NCBI RefSeq assembly: GCF_009870125.1 | Contig: NC_046680.1 | Coordinates: forward strand, 21,905,501-21,969,500 | Source of the DNA: Drosophila pseudoobscura | Taxonomy: Eukaryota; Arthropoda; Insecta; Diptera; Drosophilidae | Length of the DNA stretch: 64,000 bases | Direction of reading: 5' to 3' | Shown here: positions 23,923-35,090 of the stretch, one piece after another | Layout of the letters: each line of letters opens with the position of its first letter | How positions within the stretch are numbered: position 1 is the first letter of the stretch | Made by a program: the position numbers and the translations under genes | Notes under the pieces: generated by a model | Seen by the model: only the letters and a program-made list of their open reading frames with translations | Database searches by the model: none | What the model was told of the DNA's origin: nothing

Positions 23923-26544
23923 ATGCCATCGACCATGGCCCCCACTACCAGTCCAACCGCCCCGAAGCTGGCCAAGTTCAAGTCCTCATCCCTGGACCTG
24001 GAGATCTACTCGGCGAATCGACGCGGCACGATTGCCACGGCGGCCAGTGACTGGAAGGCACTGCGCAGCAGCCCTTCCAACGGACGATCTCTTCATGCCG
24101 GGGGCGGGCACGGTCTCGGACTCGGACCAGGCCTCTCCTCGATGACCCGGGCCGCATCCACATCATCACTAGCCAGCAGCACACGCACCATGACCAACTA
24201 TCAGGAGTACAAAATGGAAATTATTAATCAGGTGAGCATCATCGAAAACAAAAACTGGAAAGCTGAAAAACTCTAACCAAGTCGAGTCAAAAGCTGTTCA
24301 AACAAATTGCCGTACTTCGTGGATGTCTGAAGATATTTTGAAATTAATTTACGAGCAGTGGAGACAACAGATCTACATCATATTTGCATTGCCAAAATGT
24401 TTGCCAAATTACCTAATTCGGGGATTTGCTGTGGAGCGCCCAATGGTAGTGGCCGTATACGAGTAGGTCGCCGCTGTCTTGGTTTAATTGATAACGTACT
24501 TGTAAATAGTTTTATCTCCGACTGATAAAATATGATCTAATGCAGGCAAAGGTATTCTAAAACATTTACTCAACCTCCGTGAGGTGCACTGAAATGTAAA
24601 ATATTTATTTGTTTGCCTTTCATTTGGATGCAGCGGAAGTTTACCCGGAATGCCTAGGCGCCCCATCAAGAAATGCAGTTGATGGATAGCATATCAGGGA
24701 AGTTCCTAGTACCTAGTTCTAGTTATAGGTTTCCTTGTCGACACCACAAATGGGACCAGAAGGCCCGCAGATTATTGTAAACAGTTTGGATTTCCCAACA
24801 GCACAGATGCTCCCTCACAAAGCATTAAACAAGTATTCCAAAAATAAACTCGGAGTACATAACATATCACCCGAAAGCCCACACCAATGGGAATTCATCG
24901 AACCCAACTGAAGTCATCCGAATTGTATGTTATTTGGTGTTTGGTGTTTGGCCGGGGCCAAATCAGATGGTTGCTGCTGATGGTTGCACGCACAGGTGAA
25001 GCGCCATAAACAAGATGATGGATTTATTAGCGTGGTAGGTGAGTGGGTGATTAAACTGTTAGGAGGCTGGCAGGCTGGGCCGTTGAGAACGGTTGCCTCT
25101 CAATGGACTTGTCAAGCGCCACAAGGTCAGGCATTCGGCATTTGTGCGAGCTCTCTTTGGCTGGTCATGTCACAAGTCAAGTTGGCGCCAAAGAAATCAA
25201 TTGCTGAATCGTTGGCTTGCCATAAGCCGTTGGCGTGACAAATGGTAATTGTGCGACAGAAATCGAGCGAGAAACCCAAGCTGCCGACAATAGCGATCAC
25301 CGTGACATTGTGCATTACTAAATTGATTGGAATTATAGAGTGTGGATCACAGAATACATTGTAGAACCATAGGAGAGGGTGCGAGTGCACCCGTTATCCG
25401 TTGGTATCCGTTGCTGTAAGAGATTATTGCATCTCGTAGATTGCTTCAATTTAGCCGCCCTCTGCGGCACTCTCTTCCCAGTGCACGTGCTGATCGTTTC
25501 GTTTCTTTTCTTTTGTTTATCATGTTTATCATTGTTTATTATCACCTCTGAACTGCTCTATATTCCGCCGCAAATTGGCTGCAGTTGACTGACTCTGGAA
25601 GAGGTGTGAATGAAATTGAACAGGTGTCCCTCGGCCAAGGGGCAATAAGATACGAAAACCATAAGAAACCATCAGTTGCAAGCGAATATTTCGCTGTAAA
25701 TTGTACAAATGTAGAAATGATTGGCGGCGCCGAAAGAATTGATTCAACAAGATTTATGTTAGCTGGAAATGTTTACGCATCCAGTTGATCGTAAGCCCGG
25801 CGGATGGGGCAATGATCAAAGCAAGACAATTGATTTGATTTTAATTGAACTTTTGGCATTTGCTCTCAAATGTTTCAGGGCAAGTGTCTCTGTGGTCAGT
25901 ATATCAGAGCGCGGCTACGACGCGCCGGCGTCCTCAATCGGAAGGTGACACAAAGACTGCGAAACATACTGGAACCCTCTTCCCATGTGGTCTACGAAGT
26001 GTTTCCTGCCCTCAATAGCGTGAGTACTAGCAAGCCCACGAATTCTCTGCGTAAATCAACCAAAAATTGGTTCATCTATCCACAGATGGGCGAGGAACTG
26101 GAGCGAATGCACCCGCGTGTCTACACAAACATATCCAGGCAGTTATCGAGAGCTCCGTTTGGTGAGCTAGAGGACGGTGATATGGCCCCCATGCTGCTCA
26201 ATTTGGTGGCCAAGGATCTCTTCCGGTCGAGCATTACCTGGGGCAAGATCATCTCAATATTTTCGGTCTGTGGCGGCTTTGCCATCGACTGTGTGCGCCA
26301 GGGCCACTACGACTACTTGCAATGCCTTGTGGATGGCCTGGCCGAGATAATTGAGGACGATCTGGTGTACTGGCTGATAGACAATGGCGGATGGCTCGGA
26401 CTGCAGCAGCACATACGTCCTCGCGTGGGGGAATTCACATTTCTGGGCTGGCTGACACTGTTTGTGACTATTTCGGCGGGAGCCTATATGGTATCTAATG
26501 TATGCAAACGCATTGGCTGTCAATTGTATTCTTTGTTGTTTTAG
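23923..26544 (+). CDS. debcl: Debcl, Bcl-2 family death regulator
   Basis: Three exons, 23923-24231, 25879-26019 and 26086-26544, join in frame to 302 residues; the melanogaster protein is about 300. The N-terminal 100 residues are low-complexity Ser/Thr/Gly, then RMTNYQEYKMEIIN-like sequence leads into the Bcl-2 fold. The BH1 core reads ITWGKIISIFSVCGGFAID, BH2 lies around WLIDNGGWLGL, and a hydrophobic tail (FLGWLTLFVTISAGAYMV) anchors it in the outer mitochondrial membrane. It is the fly Bok-like pro-apoptotic member. A second in-frame ATG at 23935 matches the start I recall for melanogaster and may be the real one. The 1.6-kb first intron (24232-25878) shows no other gene. Confidence 0.96.
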
Positions 26545-26732
26545 TTCGGGACGATTCGATTGAGATTTATACTCGTAACACGTAACATTTAGTCATTGAG
26601 ACTTTCCAATCATTCCTCTATGGCATACCGAGTCGTCTTGTAATAGTTTTTTAAGCAATTTTGTTTTATGTATAATATTCATCTTAATAATTGTTATATT
26701 GTTTTCTTCTTTTTGTACATAGTGCTAGGCGC

Positions 26733-26738
26733 AATAAA
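26733..26738 (+). terminator. debcl: Polyadenylation signal of debcl
   Basis: AATAAA about 190 nt after the debcl stop. It is the first canonical signal downstream. Confidence 0.5.
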
Positions 26739-27129
26739 GCGAATTTTAAAGGTGATATTTTTATTGTGCCGAAAATTATAAATGGGTACATTTGTGGGAT
26801 ACAGCACATATGTACATATGTAAATATATATATTAACGGAACCACCAAGCTCAAATTTGTTTGTGTTTTGTTGCTCGGGGACTACAAAGGCGTTCCTTAA
26901 ACATTCGAAAATGTGTGTATCCTGAAACAACCATGATTAATTATTGGATTCATTTTTAAACATGGAACTATTCAACTACATGTAAAAATCAAGATTCTGA
27001 TTTTTTCCGCTTCTCAACACTTTGGATGAATGAGGCAATATGAATAAAGGTATATTAAACAACATACGGAACTTCCATAGGCACTTTTTATTAAAATGTA
27101 TTATTTATTCCACTAGATTGGCGCTCAAA

Positions 27130-27235
27130 GTGCACACCTGTTTAAGTACAGGGGGCTTAAGTGGGTTAAGTTGGGTTTTTCATCGGTATATTTACGGCAT
27201 ATTTTAAAACTGAGACGGTATATTTTGGTTCATCG
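27130..27235 (+). repeat. GGTATATTT-type repeat (copy G)
   Basis: Reads CACCTGTTTAAGTACAGGGG, CTTAAGTGGGTTAAGTTGGG, TTTCATCGGTATATTTACGG and GAGACGGTATATTTTGG. Plus strand. It lies directly ahead of copy H, which makes a head-to-tail pair like copies C and D. Confidence 0.75.
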
Positions 27236-27249
27236 GCCATCCCACCAGG

Positions 27250-27634
27250 GTGACCGTTTACGGTATTTTTAATACTTTTCGGTATTTTTTGAGGTCAAAA
27301 TTGAACCGACGGTATATTTACGGTATATCGGTACATAATTGTATATTTTTTCAATTTCATCAATCTATTAAATTTAATTTTTAACGTTATATGGACATCC
27401 AATAAAAGCAATTATTTAAAATAGCCCACTCAAGTAGAAAAATGATTCATGAATCGTATTAAACTATGTGGGAATGGCTAAATATTTTATATAGCTGAGA
27501 ATATTCTACGGAAGATCAAAAACGAGGAATATGAAAAATATAACTTTAATTCGTTAGTATATTTACGGTATATTTTTTAAATTAGATGGTATATTTCGGT
27601 ATATTTCTGAGGGTCGGACGGTATCACACTGAAA
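27250..27634 (+). repeat. GGTATATTT-type repeat (copy H), promoter-proximal to the ZCCHC8 homologue
   Basis: This is the most complete copy. It has ACGGTATATTTACGGTATAT, then the distal boxes CATCCAATAAAAGCAATTAT and AACTATGTGGGAATGGCTAA, then GAATATTCTACGGAAGATCA, a second TATATTTACGGTATATTTTT, TTTCGGTATATTTCTGAGGG and finally GGTATCACACTG at 27620-27631. The ATG of the downstream gene starts 49 bp later, so the repeat end almost certainly contains the core promoter. The TCACACTG end resembles Ohler motif 1. Confidence 0.8.
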
Positions 27635-27679
27635 ATAATACAAATTCCAAACAAAAATAAAATTAACAGGTTAAAAGAA

Positions 27680-29514
27680 ATGGACGACTCTGTTATAGTG
27701 CTCGACGATACGCAGCCCAGCGGGGAAATCATAGAAGTAGACGTGGAAGATGGCGAGTTGGACGACTCAGAAATTGTGGTTGTGGCCGCGGCGGACACAA
27801 GACCCTCCACCGATAAGTTACCAACAACAGATGACAATCCGAGTCTACGAACTCAGGTATATATTTGTGCGTATATTCTGAGTGTTATAGTAAATTATAA
27901 ACCCATTTCCTTCCAGGAGAACAACCAAAACGAGGCGGATGGCTTGGTGTTCGAAGTAAAGTTTTGCAACAAGGAGCACTTTGCCAGTCTTCACCACAAA
28001 ATGTTGGATGTATTGGGAGCAGGTTTTGTGGGCCGTCACCTAGATTACAGGACAAACGTAGAGGAGCTGGTAATAGGCGCTTTCGACGGAGGCGTTATGC
28101 AACCGCAATCGCCTTCATCTCCGGATCTGGACACTTCAAATGTCTTTATGATCGACACATCGCCTGCTCCAAAGCTGATGGTCTCGCAGGTACCTTCTTA
28201 CAAGCGCTCGAATACAGATGTACTCGACGAAGACACTGAAGCACGAAAGAAACTGAAGGCCGAGGCGGTAAACAAGTGTATCCGACCCAAAAACCAGTCG
28301 GCCTGCTTTAACTGCGGCGAAACGGGCCATTCGCTGCGAGAGTGCCCACAGCCACGCAACAATGTGAGAATTCAACGGGCCCGCAAGAAGATCAGCTATC
28401 GCATGGAACGCTACCATGTGGACATTGAACAGAGGTTTGGACACCTTCGACCCGGGAAAATCAGCACTAAGACCCGCCATGCAATGGGCTACAATCGCAA
28501 CGAGTTACCTTTCATGTTCTATCGGCTGCGCGTTCTGGGATACCCGCCCGCCTGGCTCGAGGATGCCAAGATGCAGAGCTCCGGCATTTCGATCTTCAAT
28601 GCAGATGTGAGTACTTCTTATGCCAGCCGAAGAGATTAAACATTAATGCTATTTCCCTAGGGTACAGAGGTGTCGAAATCAGATGACGAAGAAGGGGTAG
28701 CGAATACCTTTAAATATGACCTTAACAAAATTGTGGAATTCCCGGGATTCAATGTGGAACCCGGTGGCAGATTCTTCGATGTAAATATAATCAAATTAAT
28801 TAAAATGTTAAATCTAACCAGTAACCACCCTTAAAGGACTTTCAACATCACAATGTGCCGCCCTTCCAGAAGAGCCAGCTAAAGGAAAACTTTATTAAAT
28901 CCCTGGGGGAGAATATAAGCAAAGGCTACAGACGCAAGAAACTGTTGGACCTGCCAGCTCCGCATGACTCGAGTCCTACTACGACCGAGAAAACCAACTT
29001 CGTCGAGTATGACATGGATGTGGAGGAAGCAGAGGAATCAGGCCATCCTCCACTACCAGCCTCTGAGCCCAACAGCATAAGTCTACCTCCACCCCCACCG
29101 CCGCTGCAAGAGAAAAAGGAAGCACGCTCGCAATCACCATCAATAGAAGACTTGAAGGCGCAGCAGGAGAAACTGCTGTTGCAGTTGGAGAGCAACACCT
29201 CGTTGGACACAAGCAGTATAACAGCGGACGAATCTATATCTCAGACAACATTGACGCAAACACAGTCGGCGCCCACGACGCCTAGCGGGACAAGAGACTT
29301 GGCCTCACGGCAGTTCAAGGCTACCTTCGAGGGGACGCCCATCCTCAAGTTCTCGGAGTTCAACCAGCTGCCAGTCGACAGTAACTTCAGGGTGGGCGTG
29401 AGCGATGTCATCCACTTTGATAATCTGCCAGACTCGACGGGCAAGTACGAGCAAATGAAGGACCTGCTGAAGAACGTGCGGGAGAAGATGGTGAAACTGC
29501 AAAACGAGGATTAA
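27680..29514 (+). CDS. Zcchc8: ZCCHC8 homologue (CG4622 type), NEXT-complex subunit
   Basis: Four exons, 27680-27856, 27917-28606, 28661-28780 and 28837-29514, join in phase 0 to 554 residues. An acidic N terminus is followed by a CCHC zinc knuckle (CFNCGETGHSLRECPQP, about residue 203). A PSP domain comes next: RHAMGYNRNELPFMFYRLR then LGYPPAWLEDAK. The C-terminal half is Pro/Glu-rich and ends in a conserved-looking segment with FEGTPILKFSEFNQLP. The knuckle plus PSP pairing is that of ZCCHC8, the scaffold that binds MTR4 and RBM7 in the nuclear exosome targeting complex and directs degradation of promoter-upstream and snRNA-extended transcripts. The gene symbol is by homology; the CG number is from memory. 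Confidence 0.88.
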
Positions 29515-29913
29515 TGCATGCATCCCAAAAAATTTTTCATATTTAAATGCCTCTAGTATTTAAGTTTTTAACAATTTTGTTTTCCAATACACGAGTCAAT
29601 GTAATTTCGTTTCAGAATTTGTGTATTTCTGTGTGGGTGTATGTTTGTGTCTGTGTGCGCGTCTGCGGTGTTTCACTGGTACAGAAAATTCGTGTGTGTG
29701 TTATTTAATTGATCTAATCTTTGTCTGATCTCATGAACACCAAACTGGGCCAAACAATCGAAGGGATGTTACGTTTGCATGGATCTCCCTCTCTGGGGAG
29801 ACACCTGTTCTCGAATCTTGTGTGGTTTGTGTGTTGTGTTATTTGTCTAACTGCTCGTAATGATAAAACCAAAAAAATGCAAATTGCTTAGGTGTTCAGC
29901 AGCGTCCCGGCTT
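29515..29913. other. Convergent 3' UTR spacer
   Basis: The 399 bp between the two convergent stops of the ZCCHC8 homologue and the SMIM14 homologue hold TG-rich simple sequence near 29630-29700 and no reading frame of note. Both 3' UTRs must fit or overlap here. Confidence 0.6.
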
Positions 29914-30373
29914 CTAGTTGATAGCCGGTGGCGGCGGCTGCGGTGGGGGAGGTGCCCCATCCTGGTTGTTGTCGCGACGAGTGTTCTTGGTGTTGCTCCT
30001 CAGACCAAGACGGCTCCAGGTACTCGGATTCACAACGACCAAGAACATGGCCAGTAACATGAAGACCATACCCACGAAGAAGCCGTTGCCATCATCGTTA
30101 TCCGATCCAGTCCGCTGCAATCGTCCGCTTACTGCAATTGAGAAGAATGAGAAGGTCAGAGGCCGCCCCTGGGGGATTTGCTATGACGGAGCTACTCACC
30201 ATCGATGCACTCGGTGTCTGTGCATGTGTTCTGGTTTTGACGAATCTACCACAAAGGATCATATCAAAATGGGAGCCCGGTGTGGGAGAAAGTCAACTTA
30301 CAAAGTTTATAAGACGCTGCATAGCGAATTCGTGCGACCAAACGCACTCGCAGCCATCGAAATCGTCAGACAT
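29914..30373 (-). CDS. SMIM14-like small integral membrane protein
   Basis: Three short exons, 30302-30373, 30200-30245 and 29914-30131, join in frame to 111 residues. The N terminus has CECVWSHEFAMQRLINF and the second exon NTCTDTEC, both strikingly like human SMIM14 (C4orf34). One transmembrane helix follows (FFVGMVFMLLAMFLVVV), then a basic-to-proline-rich tail ending PPPPQPPPPAIN. SMIM14 is a small endoplasmic reticulum membrane protein of poorly known role. The small exons make the gene easy to miss. Confidence comes from the conserved cysteine motifs shared across exons 1 and 2 and from consistent splice phases. Confidence 0.85.
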
Positions 30374-31479
30374 GATAGACGGATTGGTACTGGCTTATTG
30401 CGGAAACTACAAGTCGAACTTAAGCTGGAATTGCACTGAAAATATCCGAAGAAAGAATGGAAAAGATGCGCGTCAGCTGCAGTTTTTGTAGAGTTATTGC
30501 CAGGCCGACTGACGTGTCTTTTCAATAGCGCCGCACACAGATGACAATAGCTCGAATACAGAAATACAGAGAATTGTTTAAAACAGAACTTACTCAGTTG
30601 CGACTAATTTATTTGCCAGAACGTAATCGAGTGGCTATGGACGACGAACGAAGCGTTACTCTTCACGCGACTACGATTTTATATGGCACTACGAGAATTT
30701 ACGAATGTGGGGGCGTACACAAATTTACGTTTGTGGACTGTAGCGGAGACTATTTGATAAATTTGAATTTTAATGAAATTTCGATTGAATCAATGTCGCA
30801 GAATGAATAACAGCCTCAAAGGGTTCAGTGACAGAGAATTCAAATTACTAGGAAAAAGAGATCTCATCGTAGTCCAGGAACAGCTCTTTGATTTGATATC
30901 AAATTAACATGCAATTTCTTCCGAACGTATTGCAACTTTACGAAAGATTGTGGTCGAGAGTATAAAAAATTCTACACCAATAATATTCGCTTTAATGCAC
31001 ACACCACACACACATGCACATGTATATGGACTGTATTGTGTATAATGTATGTATGTATGCGTGCAATGGAATCAGCTTCAAAGTAAAATATAATCGCATA
31101 ATAAGAATGAACGACAACTTTTAATTATCACAAGAACACAACAAGAGCAAAGCTTATCAGTAATAAGTTCTCATTCTCATTTCGTCTTGAACTTCCTGCT
31201 GACTCTAAACACTTTATAAAAAGTAAACACAACTTTCCCATAAAATGCAGTTGCGTTGTTTTTGTCCACCTCCATCTTCCAATGGGGATACATGCAGCGC
31301 CGTAAACAAGTGCCAGCGCACCTGTTTGATGGAGTTCCATCGATTTCACTTTTTGGTTGTGCCACAAACATAATTTAGTTTATGTAATGCTATGAATATT
31401 TTACCTGCACTCGAGCCGAGGACTCTATTTACACTTTATTTATTTTCATAGCTGGAATGCAGATTAATGGACCAGAAAT

Positions 31480-31715
31480 ACACCAAAACCAACACCAAAA
31501 TATACCGTCTCATTTTAAAAATATACCGTAAATATACTGACAAATTAATGTTCTAATATACGTATTCCTCGTTTTTGATATTCCGTCGAATATTACTAGC
31601 TAGATAGAACCCTCAGCCATGCCCACATAATTGTACGCAATTAATGAACCTATTTTCTATTTGAGTGGCTTATTTCAAATACTGGCTTTTATTGGATTTT
31701 GTCTAGAAAAAGGTT
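31480..31715 (-). repeat. GGTATATTT-type repeat (copy I)
   Basis: On the minus strand it carries the distal CAATAAAAGCCAGTATTTGA box, TATGTGGGCATGGCTGAGGG, TAATATTCGACGGAATATCA, and then TATATTTACGGTATATTTTT and GAGACGGTATATTTTGGTG. It points toward the SMIM14 homologue, whose start codon is about 1.1 kb away. Confidence 0.75.
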
Positions 31716-31749
31716 TTAGCGAAAAGGGTCAAACAAACAAAAACGTAAG

Positions 31750-31930
31750 AGAGTAATTGTTCCAATTGCTCAATTTTGATATTCTGTCGAATAATTCTGA
31801 CTAAATAAAACCGACAGCCCTGCCCACATAGTTTTATCCCATTGATGAATACATTTTTTATAAGATTAATCACTTTTAAGTAGTCTAATTTATTGTATTG
31901 TGTCCAAAACGAGGTTTAAACAAAAAATAT
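31750..31930 (-). repeat. Second distal-module fragment of the same repeat
   Basis: Repeats the boxes TATTCGACAGAATATCAAAA and TATGTGGGCAGGGCTGTCGG and ends near AACCTCGTTTTGGACAC on the minus strand. It is in tandem with copy I and has no GGTATATTT core. Confidence 0.65.
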
Positions 31931-32604
31931 CAACATAAAAATAGTCGCAATGTTGTCACGACAATGTTGACAAACATTGGGAAACCTGTGGATCCCAGCC
32001 CAATCAGATGAAAAAATAATTTTATATGGATATTATTATTATTAAAAGGAACTTATCAATACCAATTTTAATACTAGTTCCTGGAATCCGTTAAACTAAC
32101 CAACATGGCAGTACCTCTGAATGCTATGATGGCAGGAAACGGCCGCAACAGAATGTCCTAAGCGACGGTCCGAATGTCTCCAGCTTTTGGCTATTAAAGT
32201 GGCTCAGCCTGAATGGTACGCCGAATAGCTTTCTGAATTTGCTCCTCCTCCTGAATATGAACATCACGTACATTTCCCGGGTTTCACAGTAATTAAAGTA
32301 CCAAATTTTAAGGAATGGAATGAGACTCATTGTTGCCTTCCCGTTCAGCCTTAACCGATTCAAAGAGAGGTCAAAATGTTCCGCCAAATTGGGATTGATA
32401 TGATAAATAAAGAATTCTTTATATTCCTTATATCTTTTCAAGATCTTATTGGTTTATTCTGATCAGGGATTTTCGGTGGTAATAGCCCAGGCGGCGCAAG
32501 GGCGAGAAGGGACATAGCATTCATGTGGCGCTCTAGAAAATACACCCGCGAGAAAACGATTAAACTAAAATCAAACAATAAAATGGCACGAGACACACTT
32601 GAAC

Positions 32605-32680
32605 GAGCGCGAACGTGGCTAGGTCTGCGGCTCTACATTTATACCCGATACTCAGTGTGTTTTTCTCTCTGGAATGAGTA
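32605..32680 (+). mobile_element. DINE-1-like end fragment
   Basis: The words CTGCGGCTCTACATTTATACCCGATACTCAG, here summarised as GGCTCTAC followed by TATACCCGATACTCAG, match the left end of the element at 21946 and then lose similarity. It is a short truncated copy. Confidence 0.55.
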
Positions 32681-32989
32681 AGGCGCGTGGAAGGCGTTGC
32701 GTTGCCACTGCATAAAATAATTGTTTGTTACAGGCATCTACACAAAACTAAAATATCCCTTAACTCTTCGAGAATCGAGTATAAAATTGTTCTTAATGGC
32801 AAATGCATGTAATTTAAAGTGAATAATTAGGTGTGTAATTATATGGCCCTTTATTAGGGAAATGGTTAATTGGTTACGTTGTCTTTCTGCCAGAGAGTTT
32901 GGATCGTGGATAATAGCTGACAAGAGCAGGATTAATATTTGAATGCTCCAACAGGATTTTGTTGAATCATGTGGCTATTAAAACATTCA

Positions 32990-33008
32990 TATAAAAGCCT
33001 ATAAAAGG
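32990..33008 (+). promoter_or_regulatory. Tandem TATA boxes of the ionotropic receptor at 33036
   Basis: TATAAAAG at 32990-32997 and TATAAAAGG at 33000-33008, 28-46 nt before the start codon. The leader must be very short. The proximal one is so near the ATG that the distal one is the more likely functional TATA box. Confidence 0.65.
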
Positions 33009-33035
33009 CATAGCCCCTTCAAAAGTCTCATCAAA

Positions 33036-34772
33036 ATGTTCCCGCTGCTGGTTGTGTCGGTACTTTTTCGAATTGTGGGTGCTCTTTATAGTATATCGGG
33101 TCCCACAGAAGTGCTCCTTGAACTCAATCATGCACTTGGGACGGAGCTAAACGTTTTTATCAACTTTCAGGAATACGGGGGGGAATCAAGCACTCTTCAC
33201 ACATTGGACACGCCACGGATTCAACTTGCAGTGGAGGCCAATGCATCCAGCTATCGACTGACTGGTAACTTTACCGAGAGAGCTCTGGTGGTAGTCTATC
33301 TAGGGGAATCCCTACTGGATCCTTCGGCGGCCGAGCTCCTGCCGCAACTGCTGGATGAGCTTCATGAGCTTCAAATCGTGTTCGTGAGCCGAGAGGATCC
33401 CACGTCATGGCAGCAGGAACTCTTCAGCTACTGCTATCAAAAAGGCTTTCTCCATGTCATCCTAATTCATCAAAGCTCGCTCTACACCTATCTGCCATAT
33501 CCCTCGATCCAGGTTGTTGAACTCTCCAATCTCTCAGAATATTTCATAAGGGAGCGGCAAACATGCAATTTTCTCGGCTTTACCATACGTACAGTTTGCA
33601 CTGATTTGGCACCACGGGACTTTAAGTATGTCGACCAAAAGAATCAACTGTTGCGGTCGGGGTACATGTACAGCGCACTCAAGGAGTTCGCGGATCGTTG
33701 CAATGCAACACTTGCTGATGTGCCGATACCAGGTGTGGAGGTGATTAATAGATACGAGTCCGTTTTTCAAATGCTGTATTCAAAAGAGATCGACTTCGTA
33801 AGTTATCCGAAAGACCTCCAATGGGATGTGAAGTCCTCGCTCCCGCTTTCGATTCTGAACGAATATTTTGTGGTGCCCCATGCCCCACCCATCGCCAGCT
33901 ACATGTACTTTGCCAAGCCCTTCGGTTGGACCCTCTGGTTGATCCTGGTGGCCACAGTATTTTATGTTACGATCATGCTCTTCTTGGTACGCTCGGGACG
34001 TGAACGGGGGCAGCGGCGACGACCCCAAATCGGAGTGTGCTTTCTGCGCAGCCTGAGTCATTTTCTCTACATCTCGAACTACGAGACAAGGATCTCAGGG
34101 TGGCAGGACTTACTGGTGTATATAATACTAACGCTAGGTGGATTCACTTTAACCAACGTTTATCTGGCCATGCTCTCGAGCATGCTAACCTCCGGACTAT
34201 ACGAGCCACAGTACAACACACTGGAGAGCCTAGCAAAGGCGCCCTATTCCACTCTACACGATGATTACTATTTAAGATCGTTCGTCATGAAATCGTTTCT
34301 GCCCGAGGCTGTCCGCAGGAACAGTATTTCCATGAACGGTTCTATGCTAAAAAAGTTGCGCGATGGCCTTGATACCCGCTTTATGTATTGTCTTTATGAG
34401 GACCGCCTGGAGCTGGTCCTCCGGCAACAGTACCTACTGAAGACCCCTCGCTGCAAGGTGATAACACAGAGCATTGGCTTTGCCCTAGAATCCCATGTAG
34501 TATCAAACAGTTTGCCCTATCTGAGAATGTTTAACGAGTACACGAGAAGAATCCAGGAGTATGGCATTCTGGCCAAGATGAAGTCGGACACCTGGACGCA
34601 GCTGATTGAGAATGGAATGTACTCTTTAATGCGGGATGAGGACCCCTCCGCCAAGGCCTATGACATGGAGTTTTATTTCTTTGCCTTTTTCCTGTGGGCC
34701 TTGGGCCTGGCGTTCTCAATGCTAGTCTTTGTGTGGGAATTGGTCAAGCAGCGCTATGACAATAGGCCTTAA
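33036..34772 (+). CDS. Divergent ionotropic receptor (IR), single exon
   Basis: An intronless frame of 578 residues. It starts with a signal peptide (MFPLLVVSVLFRIVGALYS). The N-terminal part is a divergent ligand-binding S1 lobe. Membrane helices follow at about residues 305-328 (LWLILVATVFYVTIMLFLV) and 365-385 (LLVYIILTLGGFTLTNVY). The S2 lobe comes next, and the last helix near 550-572 reads FFAFFLWALGLAFSMLVFV. This is the layout of insect IRs, variant glutamate receptors used in taste and smell. It belongs to the divergent taste-type class. Its place next to Brca2 and near the tandem IRs suggests the melanogaster Ir60 cluster, but I do not assign a member. Confidence 0.88.
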   Translation: MFPLLVVSVLFRIVGALYSISGPTEVLLELNHALGTELNVFINFQEYGGESSTLHTLDTPRIQLAVEANASSYRLTGNFTERALVVVYLGESLLDPSAAELLPQLLDELHELQIVFVSREDPTSWQQELFSYCYQKGFLHVILIHQSSLYTYLPYPSIQVVELSNLSEYFIRERQTCNFLGFTIRTVCTDLAPRDFKYVDQKNQLLRSGYMYSALKEFADRCNATLADVPIPGVEVINRYESVFQMLYSKEIDFVSYPKDLQWDVKSSLPLSILNEYFVVPHAPPIASYMYFAKPFGWTLWLILVATVFYVTIMLFLVRSGRERGQRRRPQIGVCFLRSLSHFLYISNYETRISGWQDLLVYIILTLGGFTLTNVYLAMLSSMLTSGLYEPQYNTLESLAKAPYSTLHDDYYLRSFVMKSFLPEAVRRNSISMNGSMLKKLRDGLDTRFMYCLYEDRLELVLRQQYLLKTPRCKVITQSIGFALESHVVSNSLPYLRMFNEYTRRIQEYGILAKMKSDTWTQLIENGMYSLMRDEDPSAKAYDMEFYFFAFFLWALGLAFSMLVFVWELVKQRYDNRP

Positions 34773-35090
34773 TTGGTATTATGCTTCGAATTAAATAATT
34801 GTCCAGTGTTTTGGCCCAACTTAATTTTGTTTCGGAACTAATCTATACAATGTACTTAATGCCTCACATGACTCCGCATTTATGAGTATTGTTTTTTAAT
34901 TACACTCTACGATTGTTATCTTCTATCTTTGTGCTAACTCGCTTATAGGTAGTTATATGTTATAAATTTGAATACATATACATTAGGAAGTTCTGGATAT
35001 CTGGATGTACATATGTTATGTATGTAGCGCAAAAAAAGCCAACCGGCAGCGTATGATTGCGACTAAGTAGAAATCTAAAAACAAAGATTG

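Larger units (their letters stand above)
30374..33035. other. Intergenic region with repeat copies and possible relics
   Basis: No firm gene. It contains two adjacent dispersed-repeat copies (31480-31930), a short DINE-1 end fragment near 32605-32680, and three short open frames that I do not accept as genes (about 30541-30810 plus, 31177-31371 minus, 32124-32441 minus). The last may be a decayed coding relic. See the findings and rejected items. Confidence 0.5.

Noticed and set aside
30541-30810. Open frame of 89 codons on the plus strand beside the SMIM14 homologue
   Set aside because: No recognisable domain and no signal peptide. The frame is short enough to occur by chance, and part of it may be 5' flank of the neighbouring gene.
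31177-31371. Short minus-strand frame with CAGTCLRRCMYPHW
   Set aside because: Cysteine-rich look, but only 64 residues, no signal peptide, no convincing partner exon and an AT-rich setting.
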